Below are positions 1 through 5,603 of a stretch of DNA of 5,938 nt, piece by piece. The notes beneath the pieces were generated by a model. It searched no databases. It was not told where the DNA came from and saw only the letters and a program-made list of their open reading frames with translations. Within the stretch, counting starts at the first letter, position 1. The number at the start of each line of letters is the position of its first letter. This stretch comes from Chloroflexota bacterium (GTDB taxonomy: Bacteria > Chloroflexota > Dehalococcoidia > Tepidiformales > Tepidiformaceae), in NCBI GenBank assembly GCA_963169135.1, contig CAUJEQ010000234.1, positions 1 through 5,938 of the forward strand. Direction: 5' to 3'. A program made the translations under genes and the position numbers.

Positions 1-1010
1 GTGGCGAGCGGATTGAGTGTGCTCGGGTGGCCGGCGACGAGCGCGGTATCGACGGGAGCGTTGGTGGTGCAGAGGGTGACCGTGGCGCCCGTGGAGGCGT
101 TGGCGGGGCCGGACAGGTTCAGTTCGTGAACCGGCAACGGGGTCATGCTGCCAAGCGCGGCGAAGATGCCCGCGGAGAGGCTGGCAGACGCGGAGAGCGA
201 CCCGGCGCCCGTGTTGTCGGCGGCCTTCACGGTGACGGTCATCGACTGGGAAGGGGAAGGGCTAGCCGCAATGCTGATGCCGCTGCAGCCCGCGGCAGCT
301 GTCCCCGAACCGGTGCCGGGCCCGCCGCCGGGACAGACGACGTTCGTGACCGTGCCACCCGTGACTGCCAGATTCGCCGCGAACGAGCCCGTGGCTCCCG
401 CGCCGGTGTTCGAGAGTCCGACGGCGACGTTGACGAGGCCGGCTTCGTAGACGGCGGCGAGCGATGGCATGAGGGTGACCTGGACGTTCTCGTTCTGGAC
501 GGTGAGGAGGCCCGCATTGTCGGTGGCGGGCGAGACGCCGGGGTCTGCCTGACCATCCTTCGCGACGAAAGCTGAGGCGGCGAGGTCGATGGCGGTGGCG
601 TCGGCAACATTGCGGACCGAGGCGTTGACCGTAATCGCGGAAATCGCGGTCGTGGCGCCGAGGCTGCCCAGGTTGCAGGAGAAGTTCTGGTTGTTCGCAC
701 CGGACGACGTGCAGTTCGTAGGCCCGAGACCACCGGTGAATGAATCGATGGTCAACGCCGAGCCCAGGCTTCCTTCGAGGAAGAGGAACGACACGGCGGT
801 GCCGGCGGTAGCAAAGTTGATGGTGTAGGCGACGGCGTCTCCGGGCTGGACGTTCGCCGTGCCGGGAGCCTGGGCAACCGTGAAAGTGGCGGGCGGGGCG
901 ATGGCTTGAGCCGGTGCGGCCGCACGCCCGCCGGAGAGGACGGCGAGCAGGACGGCGACAACGAGGAACAGCCATGAGGTCCTGGTGCTGACGGTGCGCG
1001 AGACGGCCAT
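1..1010 (-). CDS. Secreted DUF11-like beta-sandwich protein (C-terminus beyond window)
   Basis: The frame is open from an ATG at 1010 to the left edge: 336 complete codons without a stop, so the C-terminus is missing. Residues 1-36 form a signal peptide: Arg5 and Arg10, the hydrophobic core WLFLVVAVLLAVL, then AAPAQA. The rest is Ala/Gly/Thr/Ser/Val-rich and looks all-beta. Around residues 54-132 the pattern 'QPGDAVAYTINF ... NCTSS ... FSCNLGSLGATTAISAITV' resembles a DUF11-type repeat, a module common in bacterial surface proteins. A second similar unit follows at about 175-265, with paired Cys226 and Cys242. No catalytic motif is visible. The start is chosen because AGGAG lies 7 bases upstream, overlapping the stop codon of the preceding gene; the 10-base gap implies co-transcription with that gene. 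It acts outside the membrane; an adhesive or structural role is inference. Frame and export are fairly certain, function is unknown. Confidence 0.82.
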   Translation of the reverse strand, partial: MAVSRTVSTRTSWLFLVVAVLLAVLSGGRAAAPAQAIAPPATFTVAQAPGTANVQPGDAVAYTINFATAGTAVSFLFLEGSLGSALTIDSFTGGLGPTNCTSSGANNQNFSCNLGSLGATTAISAITVNASVRNVADATAIDLAASAFVAKDGQADPGVSPATDNAGLLTVQNENVQVTLMPSLAAVYEAGLVNVAVGLSNTGAGATGSFAANLAVTGGTVTNVVCPGGGPGTGSGTAAAGCSGISIAASPSPSQSMTVTVKAADNTGAGSLSASASLSAGIFAALGSMTPLPVHELNLSGPANASTGATVTLCTTNAPVDTALVAGHPSTLNPLA

Positions 1011-1017
1011 GCGGGCG

Positions 1018-1022
1018 CTCCT
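1018..1022 (-). promoter_or_regulatory. Ribosome binding site overlapping upstream stop codon
   Basis: AGGAG on the minus strand, 7 bases before the ATG at 1010. Its first two bases are the last two of the TAG stop (1021-1023) of the preceding gene, a layout typical of translational coupling. Confidence 0.7.
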
Positions 1023-1794
1023 AGTACGTGTAGCTGATGGAGATGCCCTTCAGCTTCGAAGCGGGGCCGCCGGTAAGGTCGACAACGATGAAATAGACGT
1101 TGGCGCCGTTGTCCACGGTGTGGGCGAAGGCAGTGGCAGTCTGGGGAGAACCACCCGCGCTTGAGAGGACCTCTGCGAGCTTGTAGACGGCGGCCGAGGA
1201 GTCGCCGTTCGTGAGCGCGGTGTAGTCGAGACGGATCTTGACGGTGTCGCCGGAGCCTTCGAAGGCGGCTGTCATGGTAGTGATGGTGGCGCCGTGGGGC
1301 AGGTCGACCGGGGCGAAGTACCGCTGCGAGGGCACGTCATTGCCGACGGGGCTGAGCTGGTTGAAGCCCTTCTCGTAGATCGCCAGGTCGTTCATCGGGA
1401 CGAAGGTGCTGGCGGCGATACTGAGCTTGCCGGAGCCGCCCGTGGTGGGGACGGTCCCCAGGCTGCCGGTATTCAGCTCGCCTTGCTGCTGGTTGTACTT
1501 CACCCAGATGGCGTCGCCGGGATTGATCTGGGTGAGGGTATTGGCGAAACCGGGCACACCGGGGGCGTAGAGCTGGTAGGACTGGGAAAGCGAGTCCCAG
1601 CGATAGACGGCTGAATACTGGCCGGCGATGGAGGAAAGTGCTTCGGATGGAGGTTTGGCGGTGCCCAGGTAGGAGACGTTGTTCCAGCCCGCCAGGAGTT
1701 GCGCGGCGCTGGCATCCTGTCCGCTGCTGGTGACGGCCCCAAGGGTTGTGACCGCGAGCAGGGCGAGTGCCACGACCAGAGTCCGCATGCGCAT
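1021..1794 (-). CDS. Secreted two-domain protein of unknown function
   Basis: The protein has 257 residues. The start is the ATG at 1794, with GGAGGT 8 bases upstream; a GTG at 1827 would add 11 residues but has no comparable site, and a second ATG at 1788 is also possible. Residues 1-31 are a signal peptide: MRMR, the hydrophobic core TLVVALALLAVTTLGAV, then a probable cut after DASA. Domain 1 (about 33-102) carries 'LLAGWNNVSYLG', 'YSAVYRWD', 'YQLYAPG' and 'INPGDAIWVKY', a module I recall as recurring in secreted Chloroflexota proteins and for which I know no function. After a Gly/Thr linker (about 108-122), domain 2 (about 123-257) includes 'APVDLPHGATITTMTAAF' and ends in 'ISISYTY', which looks like a jelly-roll type beta-sandwich. 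There are no cysteines and no membrane anchor, so the product is probably released or surface-bound. It forms a unit with the downstream DUF11-like gene. Substrate and partner are unknown. Confidence 0.85.
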   Translation of the reverse strand: MRMRTLVVALALLAVTTLGAVTSSGQDASAAQLLAGWNNVSYLGTAKPPSEALSSIAGQYSAVYRWDSLSQSYQLYAPGVPGFANTLTQINPGDAIWVKYNQQQGELNTGSLGTVPTTGGSGKLSIAASTFVPMNDLAIYEKGFNQLSPVGNDVPSQRYFAPVDLPHGATITTMTAAFEGSGDTVKIRLDYTALTNGDSSAAVYKLAEVLSSAGGSPQTATAFAHTVDNGANVYFIVVDLTGGPASKLKGISISYTY

Positions 1795-1802
1795 GTTCAC
1801 CG

Positions 1803-1808
1803 ACCTCC
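1803..1808 (-). promoter_or_regulatory. Ribosome binding site that decides the start
   Basis: GGAGGT on the minus strand, 8 bases before the ATG at 1794. It favours that ATG over the in-frame GTG at 1827. Confidence 0.7.
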
Positions 1809-1942
1809 GCGCGCCCGATAGGGGCACGTTCGCTCGGGTCAGCGTAGTCAGGCGTCTCGCGTGCCTTAATGGGCAGAAGCCCGAGGGCCTGAACGGGCAC
1901 CTCCTCGAAGGGCGATGGGAAAACCCTGATCGGCGATCGAGA

Positions 1943-1967
1943 AAGGGCCGATCGCTGATCGGCCCTT
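1943..1967 (-). terminator. Terminator-like hairpin after the second sortase gene
   Basis: A perfect 11-base inverted repeat (AAGGGCCGATC / GATCGGCCCTT) encloses a 3-base loop. It begins 26 bases after the sortase stop codon. On the minus strand the stem is followed by TTCTC, and its own last bases are CTT, giving a short and imperfect U-tract. It lies between two same-strand genes and probably separates the sortase block from the 1021-1794 / 1-1010 unit. The short T-tract makes it a weak intrinsic terminator; mRNA 3'-end protection is an alternative. Confidence 0.6.
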
Positions 1968-1992
1968 CGTGTACGGTCGCGTGAAGCGCGGG

Positions 1993-2646
1993 TTAGTCCA
2001 TGATGCGCTTGGCGACGATGACGTCGCGGGAGACGTACTCCTGGCCGGTGGAATCGAGTTCGCCACCGCAAGTGATGAGGGTGACCCACTCATCGTAGTC
2101 GGCCTTTTCTTTCGGCCAGATGATGTCGCCCATGGGCATGTCATCGCGGTGGTAGCGCTTGTTGGAAATGACGGTGTAGCGGTACTCGGTGCCGTCTTCC
2201 ATCACGACGAAGACCTCGTCGCCCTCGACACTCTTCGCGAGACTGACGAATGGCGCCGGGATGCTGTGGTAGTAGACGTGAGCCGAGAAGATGGCGTTGC
2301 CGCTCCAGCCGGGCTTGTCGTAGATGTAGTACCAGCCAACCGCAGTGTTCTCGTCTTTCGGCGTATCGAGTTCGTTGCGATCATTGATGGCAAGTTCCTC
2401 GATCGGCGCATCGACGTTGAAGCGCGGGATCCGGATGCGGGCGACGGCGCCGTCAAAGGGTGTAGGCGTGGCAGTGGGGGTCGGGGGGGGCGTGCGGGTT
2501 GCGGTGGGTGTCGCCGTTGCGGTCTCGGTTGGGGTGGGCGTGGGATCGGGCTCCTGGGCATCGCCGCCCGAGCAAGCGACGCCAGCGATCAGGAGGATCG
2601 CGCCGAGGGCGAAGACCGCGAGCGAGAGAGTGCGTGCGAACTTCAC
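1993..2646 (-). CDS. Sortase, class F-like, predicted lipoprotein
   Basis: A 217-residue protein of the sortase family (Pfam Sortase type): cysteine transpeptidases outside the membrane that cleave a C-terminal sorting motif and join the protein to a surface acceptor. Residues 1-24 are a signal or anchor segment ending in 'IAGVAC'. Cys25 may be lipidated, although Gly at -3 is atypical of a lipobox. Residues 34-63 are a TP-rich linker. The catalytic domain is about 64-217, with His123 in 'FSAHVYY', Cys193 in 'TLITCGG' and Arg207 in 'YVSRDVIV', so the triad is complete. 'TLITCGG' and the short C-terminal part resemble class F sortases. The GTG start at 2646 is chosen because GGAG lies 6 bases upstream and the signal segment begins there; the frame stays open further but only across the neighbouring gene. 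It follows a close sortase paralogue after 104 bases and is followed by a hairpin at 1943-1967. The specific substrate is not known. Confidence 0.9.
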   Translation of the reverse strand: MKFARTLSLAVFALGAILLIAGVACSGGDAQEPDPTPTPTETATATPTATRTPPPTPTATPTPFDGAVARIRIPRFNVDAPIEELAINDRNELDTPKDENTAVGWYYIYDKPGWSGNAIFSAHVYYHSIPAPFVSLAKSVEGDEVFVVMEDGTEYRYTVISNKRYHRDDMPMGDIIWPKEKADYDEWVTLITCGGELDSTGQEYVSRDVIVAKRIMD

Positions 2647-2652
2647 GTGCTG

Positions 2653-2656
2653 CTCC
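2653..2656 (-). promoter_or_regulatory. Ribosome binding site before a GTG start
   Basis: GGAG on the minus strand, 6 bases before the GTG at 2646. It supports the non-ATG start of the second sortase. Confidence 0.5.
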
Positions 2657-2750
2657 GAGTCTGTGGTGAGGTGACAGTGGGTTCGAAAGTAGCGCACCGC
2701 CGGCGAAGGAGACAGCGCGGACCAAGGGATGGGAAACGCCGCGTTAAGGA

Positions 2751-3449
2751 CTACTGGATGCGGCGGGCAACGACCACGTCGCGGTCGAGGTACTCGCCGA
2801 GCCCGTTTTCCTGGGTTTGCTGGAAGCGCCCACCACAGGTGATGAGGGTGATCCACTCCTCGCCCTCGGGGCGGCGAACCCCGTCGAGGACGCCGTCGAT
2901 GAGGTCGCCCATGGGGATGGTGTTGACGTCGTAGCGCTTGAGGTAAAAGACCTCGTAGACATAGGCGGGCCCATCCAGCATCTGGATGGTGACCTGGTCT
3001 TTCTCCTTCGCCTTGTAGAGATTGGCAAAGGGGCCTTGCTTGAAGTTGTAGTTCACGTGGGCGGCGAAGAGGGCGTTCCCGCCCCAGCCGGGCTTATCGT
3101 AGATGTAGTACCAGCCAACCTTGCCGACGCCGTCTTTCGGCGTATCGAGCTGGTTGTTGGTGATGCCGATTTCCTCAATCGGGTGATCGATACCGAGGCC
3201 GGGGAGGGCCATGTTCGCGACCTTGCCATCGAAGGGGAGAGGCGTGGGAGTTGCGGTGGGGGCGTTGGTTGGGCTGGCCGTGGGGGTGGATGTTTCGGTG
3301 GGGGGCTCAGTGGTGCGGATGTCGAAACCGAGGACGGGGACGGGAGTGCCGGGGGCCTGAGGATCGCTATTGGAGAAGGCGTAGCCAACCACCAGCAGGC
3401 TGAGACCTGCCACAAACGTGAAGATGGCCATGTAGGGCAAGACTTTCAT
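2751..3449 (-). CDS. Sortase, class F-like, membrane-anchored
   Basis: A 232-residue sortase counted from the ATG at 3449; an in-frame GTG at 3455 would add two residues. Residues 2-25 (KVLPYMAIFTFVAGLSLLVVGYAF) form an N-terminal signal-anchor without a lipobox cysteine, unlike its neighbour. A Pro/Thr linker covers about 45-71. The catalytic domain is about 73-232: His131 in 'FAAHVNYN', Cys205 in 'TLITCGG', Arg223 in 'YLDRDVVV'. The triad is intact and 'TLITCGG' points to class F. It is a paralogue of the next gene: both share 'LDTPKD', 'VGWYYIYDKPGW' followed by GNA, 'AHV' and 'PMGD'. It starts 68 bases after the stop of the secreted protein gene at 3518-4213, a likely substrate source, and the pair is probably co-transcribed. 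Its translation start is odd: the only good Shine-Dalgarno lies 23 bases upstream, separated by a small hairpin. Differing anchors and linkers suggest the two sortases may differ in position or substrate; that is inference. Confidence 0.9.
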   Translation of the reverse strand: MKVLPYMAIFTFVAGLSLLVVGYAFSNSDPQAPGTPVPVLGFDIRTTEPPTETSTPTASPTNAPTATPTPLPFDGKVANMALPGLGIDHPIEEIGITNNQLDTPKDGVGKVGWYYIYDKPGWGGNALFAAHVNYNFKQGPFANLYKAKEKDQVTIQMLDGPAYVYEVFYLKRYDVNTIPMGDLIDGVLDGVRRPEGEEWITLITCGGRFQQTQENGLGEYLDRDVVVARRIQ

Positions 3450-3456
3450 ATGCACG

Positions 3457-3478
3457 GGCGGGGTGGCCGCCTCTCCTT
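3457..3478 (-). promoter_or_regulatory. Distant Shine-Dalgarno plus spacer hairpin
   Basis: AAGGAG (3473-3478) is the only good Shine-Dalgarno for the first sortase, but it lies 23 bases from the ATG at 3449 (17 from the GTG at 3455). Between them GGCGG-CCACC-CCGCC (3457-3471) can form a 5-pair hairpin. If folded, it would leave an effective spacing of about 8 bases to the ATG. The arrangement is visible; its function is inferred. Confidence 0.4.
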
Positions 3479-3517
3479 ATGGTATACGACCACTTACAAA
3501 GCCGAGATTAAGGGAGA

Positions 3518-4213
3518 CTACGGCGACAGTGGTCTGCGGCGGCGTGCGAGCACGACTCCGGCAACGGCACCGCCGGCCGCAATAACGCCGAGGGCCACCA
3601 CGAGGAGCCCCCACGCCGAGCTGCCGCCATCGTTACCGCTACCGAAAGCAGGCGCCTCCCGAGTACCTGAGACCCCGGCGGGCGGCGTGAGCGTCCCCGG
3701 GAGCTGGACATCGTCGGTGGGGGGAGTGCCCGTGGGCCGGGAGCGTGTGGGTGGGGTCCCGGTATCGGTCGCGAGCGGAGCATCAGGCGTCGATCCCGGC
3801 ACGGTCGGGGTGAGCGTTGGGAGGGGCACCACCTCGCCAGCGCCAGTGCTGAGATCGAGCTCCTGCGGGCCCGGCTTCCAGGTCCCCTGCTGGAGCGCGA
3901 GATGTCCGGCGATGGTGAAGGTGATCACCGTGCCGTCACGTCCGCATCCGGGGCGCTGGCTTTCGTGCACCACGTGGATGACGTAGGCGGTGGCTTCGCC
4001 CTCGCGGACGGCGGTCCGCTCACCGGGAGGCGACTGGGAGCAGTCAACGCCACCGATCAGGGCGCGTATTTCGGTGCCGTCGGGCGCCGCTTTGCCGTCG
4101 ACCGTGACCGAGCCGAAGAAGCTGGACGGAATCTGCGGTTGGGCGTGGCTCACGGCCGCGGGCACAAGGAGAGCGCCGGCAGCGAGCAGAAACCGGAGGG
4201 GCCAGGCTGACAT
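3518..4213 (-). CDS. Secreted, C-terminally anchored protein; candidate sortase substrate
   Basis: A 231-residue exported protein. Residues 1-24 are a signal peptide (MSAWPLR, a hydrophobic run, cut near SHA-QP). Residues 30-123 look like a small beta-sandwich of the carboxypeptidase-regulatory type: 'FFGSVTVDGKAAPDGTEIRALIGG', Cys58 and Cys90 as a possible disulfide, then 'GTVITFTIAG' and 'GTWKPGPQELDL'. Residues 128-185 are a Pro/Thr/Gly stalk. The C-terminus has 'APAFG' at 187-191, a nine-residue Gly/Ser spacer, a hydrophobic span at 201-223 and RRRR at 224-227. That is the architecture of a sortase sorting signal, but the pentapeptide keeps only the Pro and Gly of LPxTG; 'LPGTL' at 171-175 is too far from the span. 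Two sortase genes lie directly downstream on the same strand. Either it is an unusual sortase substrate or simply a type I membrane protein. The ATG has no Shine-Dalgarno but a promoter-like sequence ends 7 bases before it, so the transcript is probably leaderless. I do not know the ligand of the N-terminal domain. Confidence 0.85.
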   Translation of the reverse strand: MSAWPLRFLLAAGALLVPAAVSHAQPQIPSSFFGSVTVDGKAAPDGTEIRALIGGVDCSQSPPGERTAVREGEATAYVIHVVHESQRPGCGRDGTVITFTIAGHLALQQGTWKPGPQELDLSTGAGEVVPLPTLTPTVPGSTPDAPLATDTGTPPTRSRPTGTPPTDDVQLPGTLTPPAGVSGTREAPAFGSGNDGGSSAWGLLVVALGVIAAGGAVAGVVLARRRRPLSP

Positions 4214-4220
4214 TCGGTCA

Positions 4221-4248
4221 ATCGTAGCCGGAGGGAGCGGAAGGACAA
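4221..4248 (-). promoter_or_regulatory. Candidate promoter giving a leaderless transcript
   Basis: On the minus strand TTGTCC (4243-4248) and TACGAT (4221-4226) are separated by 16 bases and resemble -35 and -10 boxes. Seven bases separate the -10 box from the ATG at 4213, so transcription would begin at or next to the start codon. No Shine-Dalgarno is present, which fits a leaderless mRNA. It would drive the secreted protein gene and possibly both sortase genes. Confidence 0.5.
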
Positions 4249-4271
4249 CCCGGTGCAGGAGGGTCGCCTGT

Positions 4272-4297
4272 TTGACGAAACGGTCATACCTTATGTT
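4272..4297 (+). promoter_or_regulatory. Possible promoter of the RodZ-like gene
   Basis: TTGACG (4272-4277) is a near-consensus -35 box. The best -10 candidate, TATGTT (4292-4297), is only 14 bases away, shorter than usual. The location in the divergent intergenic region, just before a strong Shine-Dalgarno, is right. A transcript would start near 4304 and have a very short leader. Confidence 0.35.
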
Positions 4298-4304
4298 GCG
4301 ATCC

Positions 4305-4310
4305 AGGAGG
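4305..4310 (+). promoter_or_regulatory. Strong ribosome binding site before a TTG start
   Basis: AGGAGG ends 5 bases before an in-frame TTG at 4316. This favours TTG 4316 over the upstream in-frame GTG at 4253, which lacks a comparable site and would precede the candidate promoter. Confidence 0.65.
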
Positions 4311-4315
4311 TGCGG

Positions 4316-5506
4316 TTGGCAGGCATCGGCGACACCTTACGTTCGACGCGCGAGCATCGCGGGCTGAGCATCGAGCAGGTCGCTCAGGATACGCGCATCT
4401 CGGCGCGCTTCCTGGAGGCGCTCGAGGCCGAGCAATTCGATGAGTTGCCGGCGCCGGTTTACGTACGCGGATTCCTCCGCTCGTATGCGAACTACCTGAA
4501 GATCGACGCCCAGCCGCTGCTCGATTCCCTCGTTGGCGGCGAACGCATTCCGGCCGGTGGCCCCGACGGTTTCGTGCGGGGACCGCAGGCACCGAGGCAG
4601 CGCAACGACCCGTTCCAGCGCGCGGCACCGCCACCCGTGCCCGTCTACCCACCGCGCTCCTTCGACGGCGACACCGAAGACGAATGGGAGCCAGAGGCGC
4701 CGGGGCCCTCCAGCACGGTGGCGAGCGGCGCGTACATCCCCGGGAGTGACCTGATTGAGGACCCGGAGTACCCGGTTCAGCCGGCTGAGGAACCGCGGTT
4801 CCGGCCGCGGACGTCGGGCATCCTGCTGGAGCGGCCACCGCGGGAAGGTGAGGGCGGGCCCGGTACGCGCCTGGTCGCGATCGTGGCACTGGCTGTGCTC
4901 GGCGTGCTTGCGATCGTGGCACTGGGGGTGTTTGCCCTTGGCGGCGATGACGGGGGCGGGAATGTGCCCGCCGGTGGGGGAGACGACGGGGGCGAAACGC
5001 CGGGCATCACGCCGACGAACGTCATCCCGGTGGGGACAGAGACAGCGACCGCCTCGGCATCGGCATCACCGGCGGCGAGCCCCTCGCCTGGGACAACGGG
5101 GACCGTGACGCCGGCCGGGACCGGGACGCCTGTCACCGCAACGCCGACGCGGACGCCGGGCGGAGCGACGGCGACTGCAACGCCCACGCCGACGCAAGCG
5201 GCGACCTCGACACCGGCCCCGACCTCCACGCCGACACCGCTGCCGACGCCGACGCCGGTACCGGTCCGGCCGGAGAGCTTCATGTTCGGCGAGTGTGTGA
5301 ACCTTGGCCCCAACCAGTATGACTGCGGACCACCGCCCTATCGGGTCATCTGCTACGCGCCCATCGGCTTTCCCCAGAACTCCAACTGGTGGGTCGATAT
5401 CGACAATAGCTTTGGTGCCTTGCCTATTGGGTGGAAGGAAGTTGAAGTTCTCGCCCCGGGCAACGGAAAGATCATCGAAGCCGGGCAGACCACCTGCGCT
5501 GGCTAG
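4316..5506 (+). CDS. RodZ-like HTH membrane protein with TP-rich stalk and Cys-containing C-terminal domain
   Basis: A 396-residue protein, read from the TTG at 4316 because of AGGAGG 5 bases upstream; starting at the GTG at 4253 would give 417. Residues 4-71 are a RodZ/HTH_25-type DNA-binding-like domain: 'IGDTLRSTREHRGLSIEQVA' followed by the hallmark segment with 'LPAPVYVRGFLRSYANYL'. Residues 75-184 are a Pro-rich acidic cytoplasmic linker. A single membrane span follows at about 185-208 (LVAIVALAVLGVLAIVALGVFAL). Residues 209-318 are an external Gly/Asp then Thr/Pro stalk. The C-terminal domain (about 320-396) has Cys327, Cys337, Cys346 and Cys394 and many aromatics, including 'SNWWVDI'. 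RodZ in rod-shaped bacteria binds MreB through its HTH and has a beta domain (DUF4115) outside; that outer domain is not recognisable here. A role in cell shape or as a membrane-tethered regulator is inference. It diverges from the sortase block and may be co-transcribed with the gene at 5733. Confidence 0.87.
   Translation: MAGIGDTLRSTREHRGLSIEQVAQDTRISARFLEALEAEQFDELPAPVYVRGFLRSYANYLKIDAQPLLDSLVGGERIPAGGPDGFVRGPQAPRQRNDPFQRAAPPPVPVYPPRSFDGDTEDEWEPEAPGPSSTVASGAYIPGSDLIEDPEYPVQPAEEPRFRPRTSGILLERPPREGEGGPGTRLVAIVALAVLGVLAIVALGVFALGGDDGGGNVPAGGGDDGGETPGITPTNVIPVGTETATASASASPAASPSPGTTGTVTPAGTGTPVTATPTRTPGGATATATPTPTQAATSTPAPTSTPTPLPTPTPVPVRPESFMFGECVNLGPNQYDCGPPPYRVICYAPIGFPQNSNWWVDIDNSFGALPIGWKEVEVLAPGNGKIIEAGQTTCAG
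5042..5266 (+). repeat. Low-complexity Thr/Pro/Ala coding tract (external stalk)
   Basis: The DNA consists of degenerate repeats built from ACGCCGACG-like units, coding for TP, TA and SA dipeptides (residues 243-317 of the RodZ-like protein). Shorter tracts of the same type occur in the sortase genes (2458-2547 and about 3237-3315, minus strand). Such tracts change length easily and are likely flexible, possibly O-glycosylated, spacers. Confidence 0.7.
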
Positions 5507-5539
5507 ACTCACACACTTCTCAGACGGTTTTCCACCCCA

Positions 5540-5603
5540 GCGTCCACCTGCGCGTCACCCTTAAGGGTTCCTGAAAACCCTTAGGGGACCAGCGGGTGGA
5601 CGC
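5540..5603 (+). other. Two-tier inverted repeat, candidate RNA structure
   Basis: Outer arms 5540-5551 and 5592-5603 pair over 12 positions; inner arms 5558-5569 and 5576-5587 pair over 12 more, with the hexaloop CCTGAA (5570-5575). The tiers are joined by an internal loop of 6 and 4 bases. Of 24 pairs, 22 are Watson-Crick and 2 are T-G (5549/5594 and 5561/5584). These are G-U pairs in plus-strand RNA but A-C mismatches in minus-strand RNA, so the plus strand is favoured. It starts 34 bases after the RodZ-like stop codon and ends 129 bases before the next start. There is no T-tract after it, which argues against a standard intrinsic terminator. Alternatives are a mRNA 3' end structure, a leader element, or a DNA operator, since the inner part contains the perfect palindrome ACCCTTAAGGGT. 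Confidence 0.6.

Noticed and set aside
262..975. A 237-codon minus-strand frame inside the DUF11-like gene region
   Set aside because: Its translation is Arg/Pro/His-rich with no signal peptide. The overlapping frame starting at 1010 has a signal peptide, a ribosome binding site and a recognisable beta-repeat pattern.
1795..1942. Riboswitch-like folding in the leader of the 1021-1794 gene (GTGCC/GGCAC and GCC-CTCG-GGC pairings) and a TTAAGG-17-TACGCT promoter
   Set aside because: The pairings are short and expected in GC-rich DNA, no known riboswitch core is recognisable, and the -35 match is poor.
2735..2745. Small palindrome AACGC-C-GCGTT between the two sortase genes as a terminator
   Set aside because: A 5-base stem with a one-base loop cannot form a stable hairpin and no T-tract follows.
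1969..2934. A 321-codon open frame on the plus strand opposite the second sortase
   Set aside because: It lies antisense to a gene with an intact catalytic triad, its product is low-complexity Gly/Val/Arg, and it has no recognisable domain. Long antisense frames are expected at this GC.
2817..3986. A 389-codon open frame on the plus strand opposite the first sortase and the secreted protein gene
   Set aside because: It spans two clearly real minus-strand genes and the spacer between them, with a low-complexity translation; a shadow frame.
1919..5581. Shared 9-mer GAAAACCCT at 1919-1927 and 5573-5581
   Set aside because: A shared 9-mer in nearly 6 kb is expected many times by chance, and the surrounding bases do not match.
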